From Flavobacteriales bacterium (GTDB lineage: Bacteria; Bacteroidota; Bacteroidia; Flavobacteriales_F; PHOS-HE28), in NCBI GenBank assembly GCA_023382455.1, contig JAHDVX010000024.1, positions 1-49,843 of the forward strand: a DNA stretch of 49,843 bases, read 5' to 3'. Below are positions 8,678 to 17,476 of this stretch, piece by piece. Made by a program: the position numbers and the translations under genes. Below the pieces are notes generated by a model. The model was not told where the DNA came from and ran no database searches. It saw only the letters and a program-made list of their open reading frames with translations. Each line of letters starts with the position of its first letter. The first letter of the stretch is position 1.

Positions 8678-9743
8678 CATGATCATCCTGATCGTGCTGC
8701 TGGTGCTGGCGCACGCGGCGGTGGCGGTAACGGCCTGGTGGCTGGCGCAGCACTATGAACTGGCCTCGCCGCGCCTGCTTTGGGGCCTGGCGCTGCTGCC
8801 GTTGGCCAGCCTCTGGTACACCGTGCGCCGGAACCGGAGGCGGCCCTTGGCCACGCTGAGCACCCTTTCCGCCCTGCAGCGCGGGCCCACCGGACTGATG
8901 GCCCGCCTGCGGCACCTCCCCTTCGCCCTGGCCCTGCTCGGCCTGGGCCTGATGCTGCTTGCCATGACCCGGCCCCAAAGCAAGGACAGCTGGCAGGACG
9001 TCACCCATGAAGGCATCGACATCGTGATCGCCATGGACTACAGCGCCAGCATGCTGGCCAAGGACTTCCAGCCGGACCGCCTGGATGCCGCACGTGACGT
9101 GGCCCTGAAGTTCATCGACGACCGCCCCAATGACCGCATCGGCCTCGTGGTGTACGAGGGGGAAGCCTTCACCCAATGCCCGCTCACCACGGACCATGCC
9201 GTGCTCAAGGAACTCTTTCTGAAGGCCCGCTCCGGCATGATCACCGGCGGCACCGCCATCGGGCTGGGCCTGGCCACCGCCATCAACCGCCTGCGCGAAA
9301 GCCCGGGCAAGAGCAAGGTGGTGATCCTGCTCACCGACGGCATGAACAATGCCGGCAGCATCCAACCCGTGGACGCCGCCCAGATCGCACAAGGCCTCGG
9401 CATACGCGTGTACACCATCGGCGTGGGAAGCCGCGGCCGTGCGCTCTCGCCCGTGGCCATCTACCCCAACGGGCAGTACAAGTTCGACTGGGTGGATGTG
9501 GACATCGACGACGCCATGTTGCAACGCATGGCCGAAATGACCGGCGGGCGATACTTCCGCGCCACCGATGAGAAAAAGCTCCATGCCGTGTACCAGGAGA
9601 TCGACCGCCTGGAAAAGACACGCATGAAAGTGACCGAGCACAGCAGCCGCACCGACGAATACTTCAGCCCCCTGCTCGCCGGCTGCTCCCTGCTCTTCCT
9701 CTCCCTCCTGCTGGGCAACACCGTGCTGCGCACCACACCATGA
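8661..9743 (+). CDS. batA: BatA: membrane-anchored VWA-domain protein
   Basis: Aerotolerance-type VWA protein, 360 residues from the ATG at 8661. Two N-terminal transmembrane segments (about 7-27 and 38-53), a third at about 87-103, then a VWA domain with a complete MIDAS: DYSAS (126-130), the Thr of GGTAIG (196-201) and TDG (225-227). A C-terminal hydrophobic helix ends the protein. An alternative ATG at 8679 avoids overlap with the preceding gene; 8661 adds a basic MRRSRD lead that suits a membrane insertion signal. It overlaps batB by 4 nt (ATGA). In the family these proteins are periplasmic or membrane metal-ion-dependent binding modules; the ligand is unknown. Confidence 0.92.
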   Translation: MRRSRDMIILIVLLVLAHAAVAVTAWWLAQHYELASPRLLWGLALLPLASLWYTVRRNRRRPLATLSTLSALQRGPTGLMARLRHLPFALALLGLGLMLLAMTRPQSKDSWQDVTHEGIDIVIAMDYSASMLAKDFQPDRLDAARDVALKFIDDRPNDRIGLVVYEGEAFTQCPLTTDHAVLKELFLKARSGMITGGTAIGLGLATAINRLRESPGKSKVVILLTDGMNNAGSIQPVDAAQIAQGLGIRVYTIGVGSRGRALSPVAIYPNGQYKFDWVDVDIDDAMLQRMAEMTGGRYFRATDEKKLHAVYQEIDRLEKTRMKVTEHSSRTDEYFSPLLAGCSLLFLSLLLGNTVLRTTP

Positions 9744-10891
9744 GCACCCCGGGCACATACCGCATCGGCGCCATCGCCGCCGTGGTGCTGGCCACGGAGG
9801 CCATCGCCTGGGGTGTGGGGCTCGCCTTCTGGTTCTCCGCCGCCCACTACCTGCCGCAGTTCCGCGTGCAGCGACCCGATGTCCTGTGGGCCTTGCTGGC
9901 CGGGCCCGTGCTGGTGGCACTCTTCCTGGGGGCGCTGGCCCTGAAGAACAGGTCGCTTCACCGGTTCAGCGCCGCGCCCATGATCGGCCGCATGGTGCCC
10001 GGCATCTCCTCCTGGCGCTCCACTGCCAAGTTCCTGTTCCTCCGCCACGGCTTCTCCTTCGCCCTCTTCGCCCTGGCCGGCCCGCAGATGGGCACGCGCC
10101 TGGAGGAAGTGACCGCACAGGGCGTGGACGTGATGGTGGCCCTGGACGTGAGCAACAGCATGCTGGCCGAGGACATCAAGCCGGACCGCATGGAAGCCGC
10201 CAAGCGCGCCCTCTCCCAGCTGGTGGACCGCCTGGGTGGCGACCGCCTGGGCATCGTGGTCTTCGCCGGGGAGGCCTACATGCAGATGCCCATCACCGCG
10301 GACCGCAGCGCGGCGAAGATCTTCCTCTCCACCCTGGGGCCCGGGCTCGTACGCGCCCAAGGCACCGCCATCGGCGCCGCCATCGACCAGGCACGCCGGA
10401 GCTTCGGGCCCGATGCCGCCAAGGGCAAGGCCATCATCGTGATCAGCGACGGGGAAAGCTTCGACGACGACGCCGTGGGTGCCGCTGCCCGTGCCGCCGA
10501 GGACGGCATCGTGGTGCACGCCATCGGCATGGGCACCCCGCAGGGAGCGCCCATCCCCGTGCGCGTGGGCGGCCGCATGGTCGGCTTCAAGAAGGACAAG
10601 GACGGGCAGACCGTGATCACCAAGCTCGACCCCGCCATCCTCGCACGCGTGGCCGACGCCGGGCACGGCGAGTACATCCAGGCCACGCCCAGCGACCCCG
10701 GCGTGAGCGCGGTGATCACCAAATTGCGCGGCATGGACCAGAGCAACCTGGGCACCTTCACCTTCGCCGGCCACGAGGACCGCTACCAGTACTTCCTGGC
10801 CGTGGCCTGCGCCTTGGTCCTGTTCGGCCTGCTGATCGGTGAACGCGGGCTGCGGCTAACTTGGAACTCATTCCTGCCATGGAACGCCTGA
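9740..10891 (+). CDS. batB: BatB: second membrane-anchored VWA-domain protein
   Basis: VWA protein (383 residues) paralogous to the upstream BatA. Hydrophobic segments at about 8-33 and 48-68, and a third near 103-115, precede the VWA domain with MIDAS motif DVSNS (136-140), GTAIG and SDGES. A C-terminal helix (about 355-370) re-enters the membrane. Translation is coupled to batA through a 4-nt ATGA overlap. BatA and BatB are commonly adjacent and proposed to form a heteromeric complex with the TPR proteins downstream; that partnership is inferred from gene order. Confidence 0.93.
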   Translation: MSTPGTYRIGAIAAVVLATEAIAWGVGLAFWFSAAHYLPQFRVQRPDVLWALLAGPVLVALFLGALALKNRSLHRFSAAPMIGRMVPGISSWRSTAKFLFLRHGFSFALFALAGPQMGTRLEEVTAQGVDVMVALDVSNSMLAEDIKPDRMEAAKRALSQLVDRLGGDRLGIVVFAGEAYMQMPITADRSAAKIFLSTLGPGLVRAQGTAIGAAIDQARRSFGPDAAKGKAIIVISDGESFDDDAVGAAARAAEDGIVVHAIGMGTPQGAPIPVRVGGRMVGFKKDKDGQTVITKLDPAILARVADAGHGEYIQATPSDPGVSAVITKLRGMDQSNLGTFTFAGHEDRYQYFLAVACALVLFGLLIGERGLRLTWNSFLPWNA

Positions 10892-11604
10892 TCCCCTTCC
10901 TACTGGTGATGTTGCCGCTGGCCCCGCTGCATGCGCAGGACGCGGACCGCGCGCTGCGCAAAGGCAACGCCGAATACCGCGCCGGCCGCATGCAGGCCGC
11001 CGAACAGGCCTACTCCCTCGCGGAACAGGATGAGCGCGGCATGTTCAACCTGGGCAACGCCCTTTTCCGCCAGGACAGCATTGCCGACGCCGCCCGTTCC
11101 TATGAGAATGCCGCCTCCATGGCCAAGACCCCGGAGGCCCAGGCACGCGCCTACCACAACCTGGGCAACACCTGGATGAAGCAGAGGAATTACGCGGAGG
11201 CCGTGAATGCGTACAAGGAAGCCCTCAAGCGTACGCCGAGCGATGGGGACACGCGCTACAACCTGGCCTATGCCCAGAAGATGCTGGCCCGGGAACAACA
11301 GCAGCAACAACAGCAGAACGGGGACAAGAACAAGGACCAGAACAAGGATCAGGACGGCCAGCAGAACAAGGATCAGGATAAGGAGCAGGACAAGGATGGC
11401 CAGCAGAAGCAGGATGGCCAACAGGACCAACAGCCCCCGAAGCAGGACCAGGGCGACAAGGGCAAGGGGCAGGAACAGCGCATCGACCCGCAGGACGCGA
11501 AGCGCATGCTCGATGCCGCACAGCAGCAGGAAAAGGACGTGCAGGAAAAGGTGCGCCAACTGATGCTGCCCAAACCCAAGCAACCCGCGGAGAAGGATTG
11601 GTAA
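10879..11604 (+). CDS. batC: BatC: TPR protein with a D/K/Q-rich low-complexity tail
   Basis: Exported TPR protein, 241 residues from the ATG at 10879; a TTG at 10861 is in frame but less likely. The signal peptide is about 1-20 (MERLIPFLLVMLPLAPLHAQ). TPR-like repeats occupy about 24-135 (for example FNLGNALFRQ and YHNLGNTWMKQRNYAEAVNA). An extreme low-complexity segment of Gln, Lys, Asp and Asn (about 139-199, with repeated DGQQ and NKDQ blocks) is followed by a short helical end (KRMLDAAQQQEKDVQEKVRQ). The start overlaps the batB end by 13 nt and batD follows after 1 nt. Likely a periplasmic scaffold for Bat proteins. Confidence 0.9.
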   Translation: MERLIPFLLVMLPLAPLHAQDADRALRKGNAEYRAGRMQAAEQAYSLAEQDERGMFNLGNALFRQDSIADAARSYENAASMAKTPEAQARAYHNLGNTWMKQRNYAEAVNAYKEALKRTPSDGDTRYNLAYAQKMLAREQQQQQQQNGDKNKDQNKDQDGQQNKDQDKEQDKDGQQKQDGQQDQQPPKQDQGDKGKGQEQRIDPQDAKRMLDAAQQQEKDVQEKVRQLMLPKPKQPAEKDW

Positions 11605-11605
11605 A

Positions 11606-13348
11606 ATGAACTTCCGCACCCTCATCACGGCGCTCTTCCTCCTGCCCGCCCTCCTGGTGCAGGCCCAGGAGATTTCCTTCCAGGCCCTCGTGGACCGCAA
11701 CGAGATCGCCACCGGCGAGGCCTTGAAGCTCACCATCGAGCTGACCAACGCCAGCTCTGCCGGCAACATCAACGCACCGGACCTGGGCGGCCTGGCCGTG
11801 CTGCAAGGCCCCATGCAAAGCAGCAACTTCTCGAGCATCAACGGCCGGATCAGCCGATCATCCTCCATCTCCTGGTACCTCACCGCCACCCGGCCCGGCA
11901 CCTACACCATCGGCGCCGCCACGGTGCGCGTGGGCGGTGGCGTGCTGCAGACCGAGCCGCTCACCATCAAGGTGACCCAGGGTGCTTCCTCCAGCGGCAC
12001 CAGCGCCGCCGCGGAGCAGGCCCAGAAGCGCGACCCGAACCTCTTCTGCACCATCACCCTCAACAAGAACAAGGCGTACGTAGGCGAACAGATCATCGCC
12101 ACCTACACCCTCTACTCCCGCTACAATTCCTTGCGCTCCTTGGAAAGCGAGATGCCCAAGCTCAACGGCTTCTGGGCCGAGGACGTGGAACTGGAAGGCA
12201 ACTGGGAACCCGAGCTGCGCACGGTGAACGGCTTGCGGTACCGGGTGGCCACGCTCAAACGCCAAGTGCTGATCCCCCTCCACAGCGGCACGCTCACCCT
12301 GGCCCCCATGACCTTGAGCTACCTGGTGAACGCGAGCATCTTCAACAGCGGCACCACCGTGACCATCCAGAGCGGGGCCACCGAGGTGAACGTGAAGGAG
12401 CTGCCCCCCGGCAAGCCGGCCGATTTCATCGGTGCCGTAGGCGACCTGCAGTTGGAAGTAAAGACCGCCAACACCGAGGTGAAGGCCAACGAGGCCATCG
12501 ACCTCAACATCCGCTTCTCCGGCCGCGCCAACCTCAAGCTGGTGGATGCCCCCACGCTCAACCTGCCGCCCGGCTTCGACAGCTACGACCCCAAGATCGA
12601 CGACCAGATCACCGTGAACTCCTCCGGCATGAGCGGCAGGCGCGAGTTCCAGTACCTGTTGATCCCCCGGCACGAGGGCACGTACGATCTCGGCGCACTC
12701 TCCTTCAGCTACTTCGACCCCTCCTCCGGGACCTACAAACAATTGCGTTCAGGCGAGATCACCTTCCACGTGAAGCCCGGCGATGGCGGAACCGCTACCA
12801 ATGGCGCTCCCGCCAAGGTGGACGTGCAACGCCTGGGGTCCGACATCCGCTATATCCGCACCGGCGACCTGGACCTGCAGCCCAAGGGCAAGCACCTCTT
12901 CGGATCGCTGGCCTATGTGTTGGGCATGATCGCCCCGCCGCTGCTGCTGTTGCTGTTCTTCCTGTGGAAGCGCAAGCGCGATGCGTGGGCCGGAGATGCC
13001 GACCTGCAACGGCGCCACGGCGCGGACCGGGCCGCAAGGCAACGCCTGGCGTTGGCCGCCAAGGCCCTGGAGAAGGATGATCGCGAGGCCTTCCATGATG
13101 CGCTGGGCAAGGCCCTGGAAGGCTACTTCGCCGATAAGTTCAACCTGGGCGTGGCCGAGGTGAACGCCGCCATGATCCACCAACACCTGGACGCCATGGA
13201 CGAGGGCCGCACCGCCAACGAGCTCATCGCCATGATCGCCGATGCCCAGATGGCTCGCTTCGCCCCGGTGGAAGGCAAGCCCCGCAAACAGGCCTATGAG
13301 GAGGCCCGCGCCATCATCCACCGCATCGAAACCCGGCACGGAAAATGA
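11606..13348 (+). CDS. batD: BatD: membrane protein with BatD-type beta domains
   Basis: A 580-residue BatD-family protein. Signal peptide MNFRTLITALFLLPALLVQA, several immunoglobulin-like beta domains (about 22-400) with the hallmark early strand ISFQALVDRNEIATGEALKL, one transmembrane helix at about 431-453 followed by KRKRDAW, then a helical cytosolic tail (about 465-580). The tail region resembles that of the DUF4381-like protein earlier in the operon. It starts 1 nt after batC and overlaps batE by 4 nt. Function within the aerotolerance system is known only genetically; no catalytic residues are evident. Confidence 0.93.
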   Translation: MNFRTLITALFLLPALLVQAQEISFQALVDRNEIATGEALKLTIELTNASSAGNINAPDLGGLAVLQGPMQSSNFSSINGRISRSSSISWYLTATRPGTYTIGAATVRVGGGVLQTEPLTIKVTQGASSSGTSAAAEQAQKRDPNLFCTITLNKNKAYVGEQIIATYTLYSRYNSLRSLESEMPKLNGFWAEDVELEGNWEPELRTVNGLRYRVATLKRQVLIPLHSGTLTLAPMTLSYLVNASIFNSGTTVTIQSGATEVNVKELPPGKPADFIGAVGDLQLEVKTANTEVKANEAIDLNIRFSGRANLKLVDAPTLNLPPGFDSYDPKIDDQITVNSSGMSGRREFQYLLIPRHEGTYDLGALSFSYFDPSSGTYKQLRSGEITFHVKPGDGGTATNGAPAKVDVQRLGSDIRYIRTGDLDLQPKGKHLFGSLAYVLGMIAPPLLLLLFFLWKRKRDAWAGDADLQRRHGADRAARQRLALAAKALEKDDREAFHDALGKALEGYFADKFNLGVAEVNAAMIHQHLDAMDEGRTANELIAMIADAQMARFAPVEGKPRKQAYEEARAIIHRIETRHGK

Positions 13349-14097
13349 GACGCCCCACGCTACTTGCACTCCTGCTCGCCGCCCTGCCGGTGTTCGCCTC
13401 CGGCGATGCCCGACAGTTGGTCCAACAGGCGGAGCAGGCCTATGCCAACGGCGACCACAAGCTGGCGTTGGCCTTGTACGATTCCGCCCATGCAACCAGC
13501 ACCTCGGCAGGCCTGCTGTACAACATCGGCAACTGCTACAGCAAGCTGGGCGACGTGCCCCACGCCATCCTCTACTACGAACGCGCACTGCGCCTTTCGC
13601 CGGGAGCGGAGGACGTGCAGGCCAACCTGGACCTGGAACGAACCCGCCTCGTGGACCGCGTGAGCCAATTGCCAGGCTTCACCCTGGGCTCCGCCTGGGA
13701 CAGGCTTCGCGGCGGGAAGGATGTGGACCAATGGGCCCGGCGCTCCTTGTGGGCCTGCGCCATCATGGCCTTGGCCGCGGCGGGCGGGCTTGCCACCCGG
13801 AAACCGGGTCTTCGGCGTGCCTTGTACGGCGTGGCGGCCGCAGCCGCAGTGGCCACCGTGACCTCCACGGCCCTGGCAGCCTACCGCGTGCAGGAAGCCA
13901 CCACCTCCTCGGAGGCCATCATCATGGCCCCTTCGGCGGAGATACTGGGCGAACCGCGGAAAGGAGCTACGCGCCTTTTCATCCTCCACCAGGGCACCAA
14001 AGTGGGCCTGATGGGGACTGAAGGGGATTGGCGGGAAGTGCGACTGGCGAACGGATCGGTGGGGTGGATGCCCGCCGCCCAGATCGAGGAGATCTGA
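13345..14097 (+). CDS. batE: BatE: TPR and SH3-domain membrane protein
   Basis: Last gene of the Bat run (250 residues). Signal peptide about 1-19 (ending in FASG), TPR region about 22-95 (LLYNIGNCYSKLGDVPHAIL), two hydrophobic helices (about 133-148 and 155-176), and a C-terminal bacterial SH3-like domain (about 190-250) ending VRLANGSVGWMPAAQIEEI. Coupled to batD by an ATGA overlap. The SH3 part may bind cell-wall peptides, an inference from similar domains elsewhere. It is convergent with the beta-helix gene, 11 bp away; no terminator was seen in that gap. Confidence 0.9.
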   Translation: MRRPTLLALLLAALPVFASGDARQLVQQAEQAYANGDHKLALALYDSAHATSTSAGLLYNIGNCYSKLGDVPHAILYYERALRLSPGAEDVQANLDLERTRLVDRVSQLPGFTLGSAWDRLRGGKDVDQWARRSLWACAIMALAAAGGLATRKPGLRRALYGVAAAAAVATVTSTALAAYRVQEATTSSEAIIMAPSAEILGEPRKGATRLFILHQGTKVGLMGTEGDWREVRLANGSVGWMPAAQIEEI

Positions 14098-14108
14098 GGC
14101 GGAACCTG

Positions 14109-17100
14109 TCAGGGCATCGCCTCGTACCGCACCGCCGTGCTGTTACCACCGCCGGTGTTGAGCAGCACCGGCTCGCGGTCATTGTCCGGGCCGGTGTAGG
14201 ACACCCGGCCGTTCAAGTTCACATCGGCCAGCCTGTAGCCCGTGACCTGCTCGGTAGGTGCGGCGCCGCCGATGACCACCAGCACCGCATCCCGGTCGTT
14301 GCCATTGCCCGTGTACTTCAATACGCCGTCATTGTTGGCATCGCCCGGCCACAGCGCCATGCGGCTGCCATCCAGGGTGCGGGCCTCCGTGCCGAAGGTG
14401 GGCAGGTCGCTGCGGGTGAAGTCCACCAGTTCCGAATTGCCGGTTGCCGGCGTGGTGCACAGCACACTGAGGTGGTTGCGGTGGCCCACCGAGATGTACC
14501 GGCCGGCGGCGGTGGTCCCGAAGGAGATCACCTCGTTCCCGTCGGGCATCACCACCTTTCCGTTCCGCAGCACCAGTGCCGCACGCCTGGCGGCCACGGT
14601 GTATCCGGCATTGTTCTCGTGCAATTGCACCACCACCCAATCCACCACGGCATTGGCACCGGTCGTCTGCATCAGTGCCGCGCTGACCGATACCCCGGCG
14701 TTGCCCACCGAGTAGCCCAGTGCCGTGTACGGCTCCGTGGCGGGGAGCAGGCCTTGCGTGCGCAGGTCATCCCGCATCAGCGCATCACCGGGGACCACCG
14801 CCCCCCCCAGCACCATCTTCACCTTCACACCGCCGGTGGGCACTAGCACGCAATCCGGACCGTCCACTTGGTAGGCCACCTTGGATGAGTACGGCTGCAC
14901 GGTGATCGGACCCTCCAGGAAATTGCCGTCCACATCCTTCCAGCAACCCTCGGGGAGGGCGAAGCTTTGCGCGCCCGGTTGGTCGTTCACGAAGATCTTG
15001 TGCCGCACCACGGGATCCAAAGCGGTCACGTTCACCTTGGTGACCTCCACGTTGTCCAGGTAGTACATCGGGTCGGTCCAAGCGTTGATCAGCTGCACCT
15101 GGGCCTGGTCCGTGCGGTCGCTTTGGAAGTACATCTCCAGGTCGCGGCGCTCAGGGCTGAAGGGCACCTTCCGCTCCCAGATGGTGTAGGGGTTCGATAT
15201 CTGTGACTGGCCCTTGATGCCCACGACCACCTCCCCTTGCGCATTGCTCTGCAGGCTGACACGCACACGGTACCAGGCCTGGGACTGCAGCGGGAACAGG
15301 TCCGGGTTGCGCAGGCTGAATGAAGGATAGACGCTATTGTCCGGCAGGTAGGCCTTGAGGGCCCCATTGTCAAGGTGGGTGGTCACGCGGCTCACCTGCG
15401 CGTTGGTGGGCCAGCCGGTCCAGCCGTTCACGTTGTTGGTGAAGGTCCCGTTCTGGACCAGGTTCCCGCTGTTCTCCTGCAAGGTGGCGAAGGCCACCAG
15501 GCGGAGCGGGCTGCGCGTGCTTCCGGCATCCTCACCGCGCTCCTGCTGCCACCGCTCCAGGGAGTACACCTTGGCCCAACCGGCGAAGAGGTTGCGCACC
15601 CGGATGCTCAGCTCATTGTAGGGGTTGAAGTAGTAGTTGTTCGTGAACGTACCGAAATCCACCGGCGTGGCGCCGTAGAGGTTCAACTGCTGCATGCACA
15701 GCTGGTCCTTGGTCAGGCAGTACATCACGTTCCCGCTGTACACGTCATTGTAGTTGGCAACGTAGTAGGGTGGCACCGCACCGGACCCCGTGTTGTTCGA
15801 GTAGTCCGACATGGTGATCTGGCACCCGTTGTTGAACAGGATATTGTCCTTCACCTGGATCCCGCTGGTGACCATGGTGTGGTCCACGTGGATACCGGCC
15901 TGCGGACAGTTGTACACCGTGTTGCGCAGCACGGAGGTGTTCGTGATGTCCGTGTTGCCGAAGTAGATGCCGATGCTGATCGCCTCATTGTAGGGCAGGG
16001 TGTCCGGTGATCCATTGGTGATCGTGCCCAGCACATCGCTCACGATATTGTCCTGGATGATCATTCCGTTGGCATGGTCAAAGGCGATGCCGCCCCCGTC
16101 GTTCAACGTGGCCAACGTGTGCCGCACCACGTTCTTCTCCACCAACGCGTTGTTCTCCGCGCTGATGCCGATGTAGCCGATGCTGTCCAGCACGTTTCCG
16201 CGGATCACGTTGTTCTGGCCAAGCGAGCGGATGCCGAAGTAGCCCCAGGTGCTTTCGCCCGCACCGTCGATCATGGCTATGCTACGGAGTGTGTTGTCGG
16301 TGATGGTGGTGTTTCCCTGGATCGCCAGGATGCCCGTGGCGTAGGTGTTGCGGAACTGGTTGCCGCTGTATGTGTCATACGGGCCGCTGCTGCGGATGCC
16401 GTGATGGAGCCATTGGAAGTCGCAGCCCGTGACGGTGACGTGGTTGGCCCCGTCGTTGAGCACGCCCGCGATGCGCTGGTGGCGGAACGCGATGTTCTCC
16501 ACCTTCAGGTAGGCGCGCTGCCAGTAGCAGTTGATGCCGTTCTTGTACACTGCGGCCTCCACGGTCAAGTTGTTGGGGTTGCCGCTGTTCGGCGCCCAGA
16601 GGTAGAGCACCTGCGTCTGCGGATCCCAATACCACTCGCCGGGGCTGTCCAACTCGGACAGCTTGCCCTGCATGAAGAAGCCCCACCGGTTGGTGCCGAG
16701 GTTCAGCGTCTGGGTGGCCAGGTTGAGCGTGCCGTTGGCGTAGGTGGTGATGTTGATCGTGTCGAAGGAATGCGGGGTGGTGCGGAAGATCATCTTGGCC
16801 CCGTTCCAATAGCCGTTCCCTTGGGTAAGGTCGGCACTGTGCACCTGCCAGCCGTTGCATTGGTCATTGAACAGCCAGCCCGTGTTGGGGTAGCGCGCCG
16901 GGGTGAGCCGGCTTCCACCGATGTACACCTGGTCCACGCGCCCGGTGGTCACGCTGGCCTTCCAGATCTGGCCTTGGTGGTTGGTCCACCCGGTGACCTG
17001 CGTGCTGCCCTTGATCACCGGAAGAGCACCGGATCCGTAGGCCCCCACCGTAATGGGCTGCGCTGCCGTGCCGGAGCTGCCCAGGATGAGCTCTCCGCGC

Positions 17101-17306
17101 CAGGTACCTCCCCGCTCGAAGAGCACCTTGTCCCCCGGTTGGAAGGAATAGGTCGCCTGGTTCACCCGGGCAATGGTCTTCCACGCCGTGGAGGGCGAGG
17201 TGCCGTTCTGGCTGTCATTGCCGTTGGGGGAAACGTAGTAGTTGGCCGGCCGGGCGTGCAGGGCCGCCATCAACACGGCCAGCAGGAGGGAAATGCGCAA
17301 GGACAT
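14109..17306 (-). CDS. Large secreted right-handed beta-helix protein with duplicated calcium-loop-like C-terminus
   Basis: Secreted protein of about 1065 residues from the ATG at 17306; the frame extends to 17351 but residue 16 begins the signal peptide MSLRISLLLAVLMAALHA. The N-terminus (NYYVSPNGNDSQNGTSPSTA) is the usual opening of DUF1565/right-handed parallel beta-helix proteins. Beta-helix rungs with repeated IxxNxI patterns fill about 280-540. A carbohydrate-binding-like beta domain follows (about 620-760), then a second beta region. The end carries two copies of a motif like DxNxDGxxxYTGxxNDR (about 988-1010 and 1030-1048), resembling dockerin or EF-hand-type Ca2+ loops. No typical type IX secretion C-terminal domain is obvious. 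Probably a surface polysaccharide lyase/epimerase or adhesin; no catalytic residues could be assigned. Confidence 0.82.
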   Translation of the reverse strand: MSLRISLLLAVLMAALHARPANYYVSPNGNDSQNGTSPSTAWKTIARVNQATYSFQPGDKVLFERGGTWRGELILGSSGTAAQPITVGAYGSGALPVIKGSTQVTGWTNHQGQIWKASVTTGRVDQVYIGGSRLTPARYPNTGWLFNDQCNGWQVHSADLTQGNGYWNGAKMIFRTTPHSFDTINITTYANGTLNLATQTLNLGTNRWGFFMQGKLSELDSPGEWYWDPQTQVLYLWAPNSGNPNNLTVEAAVYKNGINCYWQRAYLKVENIAFRHQRIAGVLNDGANHVTVTGCDFQWLHHGIRSSGPYDTYSGNQFRNTYATGILAIQGNTTITDNTLRSIAMIDGAGESTWGYFGIRSLGQNNVIRGNVLDSIGYIGISAENNALVEKNVVRHTLATLNDGGGIAFDHANGMIIQDNIVSDVLGTITNGSPDTLPYNEAISIGIYFGNTDITNTSVLRNTVYNCPQAGIHVDHTMVTSGIQVKDNILFNNGCQITMSDYSNNTGSGAVPPYYVANYNDVYSGNVMYCLTKDQLCMQQLNLYGATPVDFGTFTNNYYFNPYNELSIRVRNLFAGWAKVYSLERWQQERGEDAGSTRSPLRLVAFATLQENSGNLVQNGTFTNNVNGWTGWPTNAQVSRVTTHLDNGALKAYLPDNSVYPSFSLRNPDLFPLQSQAWYRVRVSLQSNAQGEVVVGIKGQSQISNPYTIWERKVPFSPERRDLEMYFQSDRTDQAQVQLINAWTDPMYYLDNVEVTKVNVTALDPVVRHKIFVNDQPGAQSFALPEGCWKDVDGNFLEGPITVQPYSSKVAYQVDGPDCVLVPTGGVKVKMVLGGAVVPGDALMRDDLRTQGLLPATEPYTALGYSVGNAGVSVSAALMQTTGANAVVDWVVVQLHENNAGYTVAARRAALVLRNGKVVMPDGNEVISFGTTAAGRYISVGHRNHLSVLCTTPATGNSELVDFTRSDLPTFGTEARTLDGSRMALWPGDANNDGVLKYTGNGNDRDAVLVVIGGAAPTEQVTGYRLADVNLNGRVSYTGPDNDREPVLLNTGGGNSTAVRYEAMP

Positions 17307-17476
17307 GGAAAAAGATCGTTCCGGAAAAAGCGGCGCAAAGGTCCGGTGCAACCAATTGTGTCACACGGATTTTACGCGAAAAAGATCAACAATTCGACAG
17401 GTCCCCCCATACGCCCGACCAGCCTCCCTTCAGGCCGACGAGCGGCAGATCTGCATATGATCAGTCAAGCGGCCGA

